From Channallabes apus (lineage: Eukaryota > Chordata > Actinopteri > Siluriformes > Clariidae): DNA of 64,000 bases. Position 1 is the first letter of the stretch, and each line of letters starts with the position of its first letter. Where the stretch lies: assembly GCA_030522415.1 (NCBI GenBank), contig CM060121.1, positions 15,099,142-15,163,141 on the forward strand, read 5' to 3'. The position numbers and the translations under genes were made by a program. Below are positions 36,326-47,449 of this stretch, one piece after another. The notes under the pieces are model-generated. The model was not told the DNA's origin, made no database searches, and was given only the letters and a program-made list of their open reading frames with translations.

Positions 36326-37095
36326 TAGGGCTGCACAATATATCGAAAATAGGGATGTGCACGAGTACGCGACTAATCGAGTACTCGAACCCATCAGCGA
36401 CGATCGAGCGTGAAAACTTGCGGTCTAGAGACAATACCGGAGCACAGAGCGAAAATGGCTTCCGTCTCGCCGGTGAGTCCTTCCTGCCTCGGGGATCTGT
36501 CCCATCCCCCCCTCTTACTGTTAATGTTTACTGTGCCGCAAACGCCACACCCCTTGCATAAACTCCACCCCCAATTAATCGAGTACTCGTTTCTCAAACT
36601 TCTGATGACTCGAAATGAAATGTGAACAAAAATGCCCATCCCTAATCGCAAAATTATCGTTATCGCGATAATGGTATATGCAATATCTGTATCGCAAAGA
36701 ATAGCGATAAATGAAATCGATGAGTGTATGGTTACACGTAAATAAAAAGTAATGTTTGAAAGTAATTCATATTGTGTTGGCAGGTTTATAGTAACAGCAA
36801 ACCAGAAATCAGAATATCTGCTGAGGAGTTTTAAGTCATTCATAGTGTCAAGTCTAAATATTTGCAACTTCCTTGACATATAGTTTCATTTTAGCCTGAA
36901 TTAGATTTTATTACATCAGACGAATATCTATTACCTGTTTATTTTAGTATGATCATTACATATATAAATGATTTTTTAAAAATAGCCAAAAATAATAATA
37001 AAAAAATGCATTTCTCTAGGGAAATGTTATATCGCAAGAAATATCGTTATCACAATATTGCATATCGCATATTTTCCTAATATCGTGCAGCCCTA
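36326..37095. mobile_element. hAT-type MITE inside an older repeat
   Basis: The ends are TAGGGCTGCACAATAT on the left and the complement of TAGGGCTGCACGATAT on the right. The flanks CTTTTAAA (36318-36325) and CTTTTAAC (37096-37103) match in 7 of 8 bases. The interior is rich in TATCG motifs and has no credible coding region. It is itself interrupted by a smaller hAT MITE. Confidence 0.85.
36350..36644. mobile_element. 295-bp hAT MITE nested in another hAT element
   Basis: The ends are TAGGGATGTGCACGAGTAC on the left and the complement of TAGGGATGGGC on the right. The flanks ATCGAAAA (36342-36349) and ATCGCAAA (36645-36652) match in 7 of 8. Sub-terminal ATCGAGTACTCG palindromes lie near both ends (36378-36390 and 36577-36589). 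There is no coding capacity. Confidence 0.8.
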
Positions 37096-37543
37096 CTTTT
37101 AACAATCGTCATTGTCGCAAAGCAGCTTTACGCAAGCAAAAGGAAATTATGGAAGTTGGTATAACTTGTATATGAAATGTGTATAATCAAACTGATCAGA
37201 TGAAATGCAGTTATTAACACAAAACTGGCAACAGTGTGTTAGACACGTCAGCTCGGAAATGATGTCAACATTATGAAAATACCTATATTTTCAAATCTAT
37301 TTATGCAGATAACTTATCAAGATTTTATAAAGATATAAATCTTTTGTTAATCGTTTTTTCTGTTTAAAATCGGTTTTTACTTTTTGATCTATTTAAGGTA
37401 AAAACGTACCACAGTCTCTTCTGAAAAAATGTATTGCTTTCATCTTCTGTGTCATTGATGGTCCTAATGTTTATACTCCAACTGTTATTATTCTTATAAA
37501 ACTGTGCACTTTAACAAATTGATTCAATTGCCTAGTTGATTTA

Positions 37544-37786
37544 TCAATTAAATTAATTGAATTTTAGGATTGAAATTCAGATAAACCTTTGCTGATTGTT
37601 AAAAGGTGCCGATGATTCTACTTTAGATTTTTTTTTTGTGGGCTTTGCATTACCACTCCATCTTCTGTGTGCCACAGAAGATTGGCAGGGAAAAAAAAGA
37701 TGATGCCCTTGTTTGAGTCATGACATTTAAGCAATCGACAAAAGTTACTCTACATTTCAATCCTGAAATTCAATTAATTTAATTGA
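37544..37786. repeat. Long inverted repeat, 32-bp arms
   Basis: The arms at 37544-37575 and 37755-37786 are complementary at 31 of 32 bases, with 179 bases between them and weaker pairing outside. The outer half of each arm (TCAATTAAATTAATTGA) is itself almost palindromic. The ends of a MITE are a possible explanation, but no target duplication was found. Confidence 0.7.
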
Positions 37787-37809
37787 TTAACAAATTGACT
37801 CGAAAGCAA

Positions 37810-38540
37810 CTTGAGTGTAAATATTAGGATTGAATGGAAATGTCCAAGAATCTCATTGAATGGAATAGACTTGATGGTCTACTCAAGATTAACCATTCTA
37901 CATGTGACCATACAGAAGATTATATCATCTTCACAGCATTTAGTTTTGGTTTTCAGAGTAACCTAATTCTAGCAAGCATCATGGTTAAGCGCAGAACTGT
38001 GGTCAGGACTGTGCATGCCTGCCTGTGTGTGTGTGTGTGTGTGTGTGAAACCTAAAAATTAGCATGCACTGACTTAACAGTCAGTGTTAAGCCTAGCACT
38101 AAGGGTTGAACAGCATTTGTAACATCTTTAGTTTTGAGCGGTGATCATCGATATGAGCTTGTGCTTAAGATAACGATCTGCTTTGTGCTTTGATGTCTGC
38201 TAGAGGGGAAAGTCCAACCTGAAAACATTAAGTTAATACAGTTAGATTTTGTCCGTTACATTTCAGTTATTTTTCCAACGAGAATTTTTAAATATTAGAG
38301 AATAAAACATTTTAACATATGCTGTTCTCTTTTGATTTTCAATTTTAACACATTTAAATATTTTACATTATGTTCCATTTTTATGTTCTATTTTAAAACG
38401 CAAAAATATATTTTCAGACGCTGTAAATCATCGGACAAGCTTTTAACCACAGCACTACTCTGTTGCTAACAGTTTGGGAATAAACCTATACTGTACACTG
38501 TACTGCATCTTATGTAACCCCCCCCCCCCCCCACCCCAAA
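37810..38540. other. arhgdia intron 1, no feature recognised
   Basis: Ordinary AT-rich sequence with a short (TG)n run at 38024-38046 and a C-run at 38518-38532. Confidence 0.4.
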
Positions 38541-38796
38541 AAAAATGCATTTGTCACACGGCTCGCATCTAGCTGAGAATTGTATAGTTTGCATAGATGT
38601 CATTATTTTAGGTACGCTCACACCCTGCCCTTTGTCTTCCTCCTTGTGTTCTCTCTGCCTTTGTGAGTTGTGGTGCTCTTTTGAAACATTTCACCTCGAC
38701 TGTGATTCATTTTTCAAAAGGTGCCACACAGTGAGGGGGTGTTGGATGAAAGGTCACCCTAACAGCGTGTACCCTGAGTTTCTAGTGAACAGTATA

Positions 38797-38920
<124 letters not shown>

Positions 38921-39545
38921 GTTCACGTAAGCTCAAGAATGTTTCGGTTTTATTTTGGACTGGTTCATACCACTATGCTCAGACTTTTTCAAGCTTGTGA
39001 ACTCGTGTACAGCCCTGAAATGAGTGCAATTCAGAAGAAGAGGAAGCACACAGTTACAAGTTACTTGTGTAAATAATTGCTTGTGTATACTGTACAATGC
39101 CTGTTGATTCACAGCTGAGAAGCTTTATATCAAACTACCAGTCAGAAATCATTTAATCGGCGTCCCCTAATCAGGTCAAGTTTCAATCCCAAACACGTCC
39201 TGATGGGTTTTATGGATTCCGGAGGTGTAACACAATGCCATTATCTGTATGTGTATCTGTTCAGTGCTCCAGATAGCCATTTCTGTAGCTGGGTGGAAAC
39301 CTGAAGTGGGCGTGGCCTAAATGTGTGTGTGTGTGAGGTGTTTATTCTGTGCATACAGTTAATAATTTTGAATCACTGCTGTCCAGACCAGGTGATTTTA
39401 TATTTTACAGCAGTGTGATTTAATCAGTTATGACATTTAATCTTAGTCTGTTTGTCGTGTTTCGTTTCATTCATTCATTCGGTTGATAATCTACAATAAT
39501 GTAACACCAATAACGGCGAAGTAGTCGGTATTCTTGGTATACTAC

Positions 39546-39940
39546 AGACCAGCTTCAAATTTCAGCATTTTTTTTGTTGTTGCAGAAATATATTTGCCTT
39601 ATCTGACAGAACATGACACGTCTCCTGACATTGCTAGGGTTGTTGTGACTGGGGCTTGGGGATGCACACACTGCCTGCTGATGTCCACAAACTGTTAAAC
39701 ACGTTGCATCTCTCTGCTTTTAACTTTATTCCGTGTGTCCTCAAAAGTTTTATAAGGTTTGTTGTGTTTCTCCCCTTTTAAACGCAATTGTTGAAGGACA
39801 TTTGTTGCATGTCATGGTGTCGGAATCCTTCTTTGTGAAATATATACACACTTTAAAACGTTTAGCTTTAGGCATTTAAATTTAAGCGTCTTTAACTTAG
39901 CAAGCTAACGCGACCTGCTGCAATCAAGACAAGTGTAATT
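39546..39940 (-). mobile_element. Second, older copy of the BED-carrying hAT family
   Basis: From CTTCAAATTTCAGCA through TGTCCACAAACTGTTAAACA and TTTAACTTTATTCCGTGTG to TTTAGGCATTTAAATTT the order and wording follow the element at 32348-33454 (its 32550-33200 part) in the same orientation. Indels are numerous, the BED frame is closed, and clear terminal repeats are missing. Confidence 0.75.
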
Positions 39941-40348
39941 ACTGTGTGCTTTTAAGACGACAAGGACACTCGCATTACTACAAAGATTAGCTCGATTTGT
40001 GTTGGAGCTTTCTGACTCGCATTCACGTGCATTTTCTCAGTCGGGAAAAAGATTTTCGGCAGCAGAGATCCTTTTTCTTTCCCATATTGCTGGAAACCTG
40101 TGGCCTGCTTAATAATGTGGAACAACCTTCTTCAGTACTTTTCCTTTAATTGGGATTATCTGGCAAACTAATTATCACACGTGTCTGAGATTCATTTCAG
40201 TGATCCAAAGAGCCCTGAGACACAACACCATCCATGAGTTTAATTTAAAAACTAAACATTTAATGTTTGACACTTATACCCAATTTGCATAATAATTTGG
40301 AACGCGGTGTAGAGGTCAGTGTGTCGTGTGAAGTCTCCATAACAGTGG

Positions 40349-41253
40349 ATTAGAGGTAGGGGTGGGCGTAACCACGCAGTACACATTCACCTCTATGGGA
40401 AGCCAAACACATCTAAAGTGGGACGAAACCGGTGGATTGTGCAGCGCGGACCAACTTGAGCTCTGATAGAAATAGTCCGCGCCGACCATCAAAATAAATT
40501 TTACCCTGCTGGGATGCGCACGTACAAACCAAGCATGGCAAGGCGGAAACAATATTAAACAGTCCTGACATTTTAAATAAAAAATTGTTTTTAAATAAAT
40601 AAACAATGGGTCGCGCAGGTTTGTGATTCGAGCGGCGCTGCTCAAGTTAATCTGTGCTGCGCGATCCACCGGGCTGTGTGAATAAACCAGATCATCTCTG
40701 CGCTATCCAGATAGTAGCGCTGCACTGTCCACTGGGCTACGCAGATATTTAGTCCAATCGGGTGCCACGGTTTCGTCCCACTTTTGATGTGTTTGGCTTC
40801 ACATACACTTCGACAATGGAAGAAGACGGTGCAGCAGCAGTGAGTTTGCTTACATGTGACGAAACCGACAACGAGGAGATTGTAAAGAAAAAAGGTGCAT
40901 CGTCTGTGGTGTGGAATTGTTTGGGTATAAGAAAAGTGATACGAATGAGATGAACTTAATTTACAAGGTACGCAAGTGCACTGTTTTAACAAGTGGTGGA
41001 AACGCATCAAACCTTTTCCATCATCTGAAATCCAAGCATCCAAACGAATATGGCCAAAGTAAAAAAAATGCAGCAAACCTCAGCAATTCACAGTTTAAAT
41101 AAAATTACATTATGTAAAACAGTTTCTTTGTGTTTGAATTTTTATTTATGCATTTTCAGATACAAATTGCTATATTGTGATATTTATCGAGGTAGAAAAT
41201 TGCTTCTACCGTGATAGAAGATTTTGGTTATGTCGGCCTCCCCTAGTTAGAGG
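40349..41253 (+). mobile_element. hAT element with BED-domain remnant
   Basis: The body is 40357-41245 (889 bp). Left end TAGGGGTGGGCG pairs with the right-end complement TAGGGGAGGCCGAC. The flanks ATTAGAGG (40349-40356) and GTTAGAGG (41246-41253) agree in 7 of 8. Sub-terminal sequences show GTGATATTTATCGAGG-type motifs. The only coding trace is a split BED finger. Confidence 0.75.
40816..41099 (+). pseudogene. BED zinc-finger fragment of hAT transposase, frameshifted
   Basis: One frame reads MEEDGAAAVSLLTCDETDNE and another reads NLIYKV then TSGGNASNLFHHLKSKHPNEY. The second string is the typical C-terminal half of a BED finger (H-x3-H-type, HLKSKH). The first cysteines are lost or displaced by a frame change near 40960-40975. 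The ORF stops shortly after KKNAANLSNSQFK, with no catalytic domain. Confidence 0.7.
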
Positions 41254-42930
41254 AAGAGCACAAACCAGTTGAATGGATATTGAGGTTTGTTATTGAGGAT
41301 TCTTGTGATCTCATGGCAAAAGCAGAACGGGGGATGAACATATTACTGTAGGTGATGCGTTTAAGAGACCATAAAAATGTTCTGTTGGAGAGAGAGGGAA
41401 AAAAAACTGGTGTAACATTTCATCTGTGCTTCTCACGCAAGATTGATCGGATTCATGATGGGAAGTCGGGCCACTTTTCTAGCCTCAGATTGTAATGCCA
41501 CTAACCTGAAATAAGCACTTAAAAGTACATCATGCGGATGAACGTATTCTTGCTATCGGAAGCAGAAAAAGCAGCGATGCATAAGAAGAAACGATGCGGA
41601 GCACATTTCACAAGCACCGAGTGAGACCTAAAGGAATCGCGAGCAAAGTAAAGGATTTATTACTCAAGATATTCAACTGAGGACGTTGGCTCACTTTTGG
41701 GAGCTGTGCCGTGTGTTTCCCAGAAATACTTTTTCTATTGGTTCACTTCCTGTGCTCTTTATACACTGCATATCCACCTAGGCCACTTCCTTGTTTACTT
41801 TTAAATGGAGATATATGGAGTTTCCATGTTAAGCTTTACTAGTTCAGTGCACCAAGCTGCCATCGGTCTCCCGATACCCAAACCGTAATCTTCATTTGTT
41901 TGTCCAGTTCACTTTAAAATGTTCCTCTTTTTATGTTCCTGTTTTTCCAGTTTATGACTGTTTAAATGTAAGTCATTTAAGTTGCTACCCGTTTTGACTG
42001 AAATGTTCTCTATAATATATTTAAGGCAGGTATGTTTCATGAGGAGACGATCACGTGTGTATCCCTCATCCCGATTGAATCGTGATCAGTTGACCTTTCT
42101 TTCATCTTCTTGCCCCAAATCTGTTGGTCCTGGCACCACGGACTGATGATCAGTGTGTCCCTAATGTCACCTCTCAGTTCCCTTCAGTTTAATTTGCTTT
42201 GTTCCTTGTCGGTATCTAATATGAAGCGAAACGGTGCAAGTGCTTCTGCACAACTGACAGTCTGTATTTAAAGATGATGAGGTGAGCCCCTTCCAGCTTG
42301 CTCTGTGAGGATAATTGTATCTCTCGAGGATGCTGATTAGCCTCTTAGGGGAGTCTCACTGTGTGCCACTTTTGTCCTCTTTTGAAGGCTCATTAGCAGT
42401 AATCACAAATGTAGTAATCCTTACTGCTTAGTTGCTTAGAAACAGCCAGTAGACCACGATGTCCGAGGTCGGGTCGGATTTGTGTTTGTTAAAGCTGATT
42501 ATCTACATAACGCCCGACTCGTGCCAGAGGATCATCGCGCTCCTCCCTGTGATTTTAAAAGCAGCCCTGGTATTAAGCAGGTCTTAAACTATTATCTTGA
42601 CCGATTATTCCGTAATGCGGGACGTGCAGAATCTAATCTTAAACCCTAATGTCTGTTACAGTCCAGTTGTAGCAGTACAAGCATGACCAAGTTGCCGGAC
42701 GCTAACAAGCGTTTACTCAAAAGTTTATTATTTGAAATTGATTAAAATGCTGGCGAATGTGCCAGAAGGATGTGCCCTTTGCAAACTTTTGTCATGTCAT
42801 GAATTCTTGTCTCTGAATTCAGAATCAGAAGGCAAGCTGAGGTCAAAAGCTGACTGTGTAAGTGTCTCCAGTCAGGGTGATGAAGTGACCTGGTGAACAT
42901 GATGATAATCCAAAATCTTTCAGTATCATT
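41254..42930. other. arhgdia intron 1, apparently single-copy
   Basis: I recognise no repeat, no long ORF and no RNA gene in this stretch. Compared with neighbours it is less AT-biased and free of microsatellites, so it is the best place in the intron for conserved non-coding elements. That is speculation from composition only. Confidence 0.3.
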
Positions 42931-42936
42931 ATGCTC

Positions 42937-42942
42937 AAAAAA

Positions 42943-42977
<35 letters not shown>
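42937..42977. repeat. A-run plus (TA)n
   Basis: About 22 A followed by eight TA units. Confidence 0.9.
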
Positions 42978-43150
42978 TGTCCTATTTTTAACCCAGGCAT
43001 TAGGCTTGATGGTCGCGTAATGTGACTGAAGGGTGAGAGCTGGTGAGGGAGTTAAGTTCAAGTTGGCGAGTGTGAACTGTGTGTGACAGCTGTGTCAGAC
43101 TGGCTCAAGTGTGCTGGGTGTTCTCTCTGCTCTGCTTGCATTGACACTCC

Positions 43151-43151
<1 letters not shown>

Positions 43152-43200
<49 letters not shown>
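43152..43200. repeat. (CA)n microsatellite
   Basis: About 24 uninterrupted CA dinucleotides. A smaller (CA)n lies at 44432-44456, followed by a C-run. Confidence 0.95.
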
Positions 43201-43202
<2 letters not shown>

Positions 43203-43864
43203 GATTTCAGAAATTATAGCCTGTTTTAGTGTTAAGCTAATTTAAATATGAACACTACGACTGTTAGAAAAACGCAAGCAGTGCCAAAGCAATCTGTGAA
43301 CGCTCAATCCATAATTTATAATTGTGCTTACCTAGAGATGTCCAAGTCTCATTATTATTATTATTATTATTATGTTTGTATCTGGCTGGAATATTTTCTA
43401 ACAAATGTTGTTAATGTCAGTAGACCCCACTCTCGTACAGCTTGTTTCTCACACAGCCGCATCCCCAGTCCCACAGGACCTTTTACTGCCCTAAAACTAG
43501 CTGGAGGCAAAACACAGGAAAACTTGAGGCAAACACAAATCACCTCAGGTTACATCTCTTCCCCAGAACGTCTTCTCACCGTCTTAATAGCTTTCATTGC
43601 CAGTCAAAAAAGTTTATATCGAAACTACTTTGGTTTAACGTGATGCAATAAAAATATCAGACGGAAGCGATTTTATTTTAAAAATGAAAAAAAAAAAAAA
43701 AATGGTTGTGTTTGTAGTGCATGCTTTATACCAGGAAATAGAGATGGGGAGAAGATTGATTCCGTTGTGTATCACGATTCTTTTGCATGGAAATTCTTGT
43801 ATCAGAGCGTCCTCTTTCGTCTTAAAACGTTATTTTATTTTAAGATCTTTGCAGTTTAGTTGGT

Positions 43865-44060
43865 AAAATGTTAGTTCTGCTATAATCCTACAGGTGGCGT
43901 TTACATTGTCAGACAGCTCAATTGCCCAACGGTGGGAAACTTGTGTTGCTCTGGTTTGAACCTGGAACCTTCTGATCCGTGATTCAACATCTTTCCCACT
44001 GAGCTGCCAACCAAAATGTCTTTCCCGGGCTTCAGTTACTTCGGGACAACTTAATAAATT
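43865..44060 (-). mobile_element. tRNA-derived SINE, decayed
   Basis: On the minus strand it begins GGCAGCTCAGTGGGAAAGAT, with ATCAGAAGGTTCCAGGTTCAA as the B-box region, followed by CCACCGTTGGGCAATTGAGC. This is a divergent relative of the SINE at 35271-35455. Its diagnostic tail is not recognisable. Confidence 0.6.
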
Positions 44061-45283
44061 GTAAGTGCATCGACCCAAGTTCACGTGGTGCGGGTCGCTT
44101 TGCCCGTGCTGTGCTTGTGGTTGTGAAATGATTTCTCTGGCTGTGTTCTCTCAGGAGGTCATTTATTAGCACGTGTTGTGGATTATATTCAACCTGGGCA
44201 GACTTTCTGTCTCTCTTTCTCTTCTTGCCCGTTCTTTAGCGGTGCCAGGCTGCCAGCTGTTACTCTTTACGCCGAGTCACCTATTGTAAGCATTCGGTTG
44301 CAGAAAACCTTCAACAACGTCCACCTTCTCATACCATATGAAATGGATATGCATTTCTTCCTTTTCATCTGATGTTTGTTTTTGTCCCAGTTTGTCTCAA
44401 GTCATCCCCCATCTCCACTTGCTCTGATTTGGCACACACACACACACACACACACACCCCCCCCAAGGGCTGACCTGCCAAGACGTGCTGTTGCCAGAAC
44501 TGGATTTTCTGCTTTTATGGGAATGCAGAGGCCCTGAAAAGGCAAAATGCCGCAGAGTGATGGTACTTTCATCTTTTCCAAAGTCCTAACTCAGCCACAA
44601 TGTATGTGTGTTTAGTTGAAATGCTGTTCAACATGAACAGGATCTGGTTGTTAAGTTGGCGGTGCGAAGTCGCAGCGTTTATGTAAACGGCATCTGTAGT
44701 TGATGTCGCAGATGTTGTGTAACAGTTTGGGATCGTTCCCCGGCACATGGCTTCTTCCAGCGAGTTTTTTTTCTGCAGTAGTCATCACATCGGTTTGTAA
44801 CATGTGCCGAGTTGTCTGTCTGATGTGTGATTGATTACACATTACAGGTCGTTTTGCTCACTAGAGTTCGGGCTGCACGATAACAGAAAAAATTATCATG
44901 ATTATTTTGCTCAAAATCTTTATCACGATTAATAATGACGATTATTCCTATTATTATTATATAAACAGTAAGACACAGGAAGACTCTTGTTGTTTATGCA
45001 ACTTTTGATAAAAAATAATTATACTAATTATACAGTATACACCTACATAAGACAATTATCAACCATTTATTAATAATAAACACTCACTTATTCTAAACTC
45101 ATCCTGGTTCACAAACATTAACATAATAGTATGTGACTAATAAAATATTTTTTAACTTTTAAATGTATCTAATTTGATGGATTAGCAGAATAAAAATGAT
45201 TATTATACAGACATATGACTCATTGTCATTATAATATCACTAAAACTACAACAACAATTAATATTTTTAAATTGTCAAATTGT

Positions 45284-45508
45284 TCAATATATCTGGGGAA
45301 AAAAACTAAACTTATTGATGGCTAAATGAAGTCTGTGACCAAAGCAGACTAGCCTCGGCCAGTTATTCACAGATGCTGCCCTAATGATATTAGCTGTGTT
45401 GTCCGTTGTGATGCACACAAGTCTTTCTTCCACCAAGCCCCAAGCGGACATCGCTTCTTCCGCTGTGTGGGCTTGTGGGGAAAACGAAGTTTGCAAAAGC
45501 TTGCTCAA
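45284..45508 (-). pseudogene. hAT transposase catalytic-region fragment
   Basis: The minus-strand translation contains WGLVEERLVCITTDNTANII, then the block WPRLVCFGHRLHLAI. The first carries the D of TTDNA/T-type motifs and the second the C-x-x-H of hAT transposases. The frame begins and ends abruptly within the domain. Confidence 0.75.
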
Positions 45509-45896
45509 ACTCGCTGTCGATAAAATGAACTGTCGAGCTCAAATACGGTTCTGCAGTTCTGTTTGATCATAAGTCGGTCGTGGCAGCAAAATATTCAAGG
45601 CTGAGAATTTCTCTTTCTACTTCTTTTCGGCGAGGACAGCGCAACATTGGAAAAATGGTTGCGTGAGGGAATGCTATATCTTTTATCAAGTGTTGTGATA
45701 ATTTTTTTGAAACCCCTCACTGCTCATGGTGGTTACTGGACACATCCTTAGCTATATGGTACGTGATCGCCTCTGTTATTTCCCCGTGTCTTTGCGAGCT
45801 AGGCAGATATGGTATCGCGTTGAACAATGTCCCTGATATTGTTGTCTGTGTTGTGAATGCCTGGGAATTTTTTGTTGTTGCTGTTTGTGACTTGAG

Positions 45897-46124
45897 TCAT
45901 TGAAAGTCTTGATAGTGTACTTTGTGGTGGCTTTTAAGGTGGGTGATGAGGTTTGTTGTGTTATCTTGGGACGTTTGGACGGAACAAGAGCAAAGTTTGC
46001 ACAAGACTTGTACCTGACACATCACATTCCTCGAATCCGAAATAGTTCCAGACAACGGATATGACCCCTTTTTAGGAACTAACGAGCGCACCTCTGCACC
46101 TTCCTCACGTTGCTCCGCCATCAT
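45897..46124 (-). pseudogene. hAT BED zinc-finger fragment
   Basis: The translation includes VLCKLCSCSVQTSQDNTTNL and ITHLKSHHKVHYQDF, with paired cysteines and the H-x(4-5)-H pattern of a BED finger. It starts MMAEQREEGAEVRSLVPKKG. The ORF ends where the linker and catalytic domain should follow. Confidence 0.75.
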
Positions 46125-46842
46125 ATGTATATTCTGACTTACTGTTATTGCTGCTATTGACTTCTACTGCTTCAGAAAGCGCTTGCAATCTAGACGCAGT
46201 AACGTCATAGTGACGCAGTCCAATCCGTAAACTCCGCCCATAAAAAACAGTTTGGTCTTTATACTGTAAAATCGCGACGATATTTATTAACTGATCGTGG
46301 GACATAAATATCGTTATCATAATAAAAATACGATTAATCGTGCAGCCCTAACTAGAGTCATAAAATGTTTTGGAGAAAACGGGCAGCACAGGTGAGGTGT
46401 GCTTTATATGTAACAAAGACTTATGTAACTAAGGCCGGGGAATTTCAATCTTGTAACGTTAAAAGAACATTATGGTTATTATAACACTTTATAACATTTT
46501 AATCTTACCAGCAAACAGGTGGGAATAGGAAATACCTAAACCGAGAAGTTGCACATCAAATAATGGTAATGGCGTTGGGAAATTTCTGCAGTGCCGTCAT
46601 TAAAGCTTTTTGTCTTATCGAAAAGCATTAAAGAGCTTGTTTAATGTGGAGTATCATTATCAGCACCTGGCATTATCATGTCCCAGACTGCAGTGTGAAC
46701 AATACGGTTATTTATCTCAATTTATCGTAATACGTAAACATAAATACTTGTATTTCTTGTTTGCCATGTTGTGACAAAAGTGAACAACATACACCCAGAC
46801 TGATAGATGTGCTGCTAAGCTACGTTAGCAAGATAGATAGGC

Positions 46843-47441
46843 TACAGGTAGTCCCCGAGTGATGAATTTCTGCTGATACAAAAGGACCACAGTCCTACGA
46901 ACAAATCCCAGATGTAGCTCACGTGTATTGTTCCAAAAAACGGATACCAATAATTGCAATTGTGTACAATATTTGTGTAAGTGAATGTAAATTGTGTGTG
47001 GAGAAATGAGTCAGCCTCATCGGTTTCAATGAATCAGGCCGGAGCACGGTGATAGAAAATGTCTGTGCTGTGAAGCTGCTGATGGTGAATAATCCTAATT
47101 TCGGAAAAACCTCACCACAACAAAGTTCACAGTCCAATACAGTGGAAAACCGCTCTGAGACAAAATGCCCTCCGGGATTCCCCTCGGGATTTATAGGTGC
47201 AGAGACACATTTGTGTCTCTGCACCTATAAATGTGAGAGAAATTTCCTTAGGTGCAGTTAAGTTTTTTTGGGGGGCCACATGATTGCAGTGTGGAGAAGG
47301 GAACAGAGATTTAGACAATGCTTTACATTGTTATATTTGTGTCAAAGGCGTATAAGACTCGCTTCTTTGTACTTAAGAACAAATCAGACTTACAAATGTG
47401 CTCCCGGAAATGAACTCGTTCGTAAGTAGGGGCAACCTGTA
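46843..47441. mobile_element. Non-autonomous TIR element (TACAGGTAGTCCCC type)
   Basis: The left end is TACAGGTAGTCCCCGAGT and the right-end complement is TACAGGTTGCCCCTACTTACG. TA is present at both outer edges, which suggests a Tc/mariner-superfamily (pogo/Tigger-like) MITE of 599 bp. Inward, GAACTCGTTCGTAAGTAGGG near the right matches the usual ACTTACGAAC sub-terminal motif of such elements. No transposase ORF was recognised. It carries a 44-nt hairpin at 47189-47232. Confidence 0.7.
47189..47232. repeat. Perfect 21-bp inverted repeat with a 2-nt spacer
   Basis: The arms ATTTATAGGTGCAGAGACAC plus A (47189-47209) and the exact complement (47212-47232) are separated only by TT. Such a structure can extrude as a cruciform or fold as a hairpin RNA. 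It sits in the middle of the TIR element at 46843-47441. Confidence 0.95.
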
Positions 47442-47449
47442 TTGAAGGA

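Larger units (their letters stand above)
36290..37160 (+). repeat. Teleost repeat copy split by a hAT insertion
   Basis: The left half (36300-36325, AATTTAAATAGTGCTTTTAA) and the right half (37096 onward, CTTTTAACAATCGTCATTGT, then AAAGCAGCTTTAC) fit end to end onto the repeat at 8045-8130. The hAT element at 36326-37095 sits between them. Joining the halves restores the repeat with a single copy of CTTTTAA. Confidence 0.75.
44860..46358 (-). mobile_element. hAT element with perfect 8-bp target duplication
   Basis: The body is 44868-46350 (1,483 bp). ACTAGAGT flanks it exactly at 44860-44867 and 46351-46358. The ends read TCGGGCTGCACGATAA and, complemented, TAGGGCTGCACGATTA. The minus strand carries two separate transposase pieces, a BED finger at 45897-46124 and part of the catalytic domain at 45284-45508; the sequence between is deleted. 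It shares the GGGCTGCAC end with the element at 36326-37095, so the two belong to related families. Confidence 0.92.

Noticed and set aside
43152..43200. Tandem repeats considered as a CRISPR-like array
   Set aside because: Units are dinucleotides without spacers, in a vertebrate genome.
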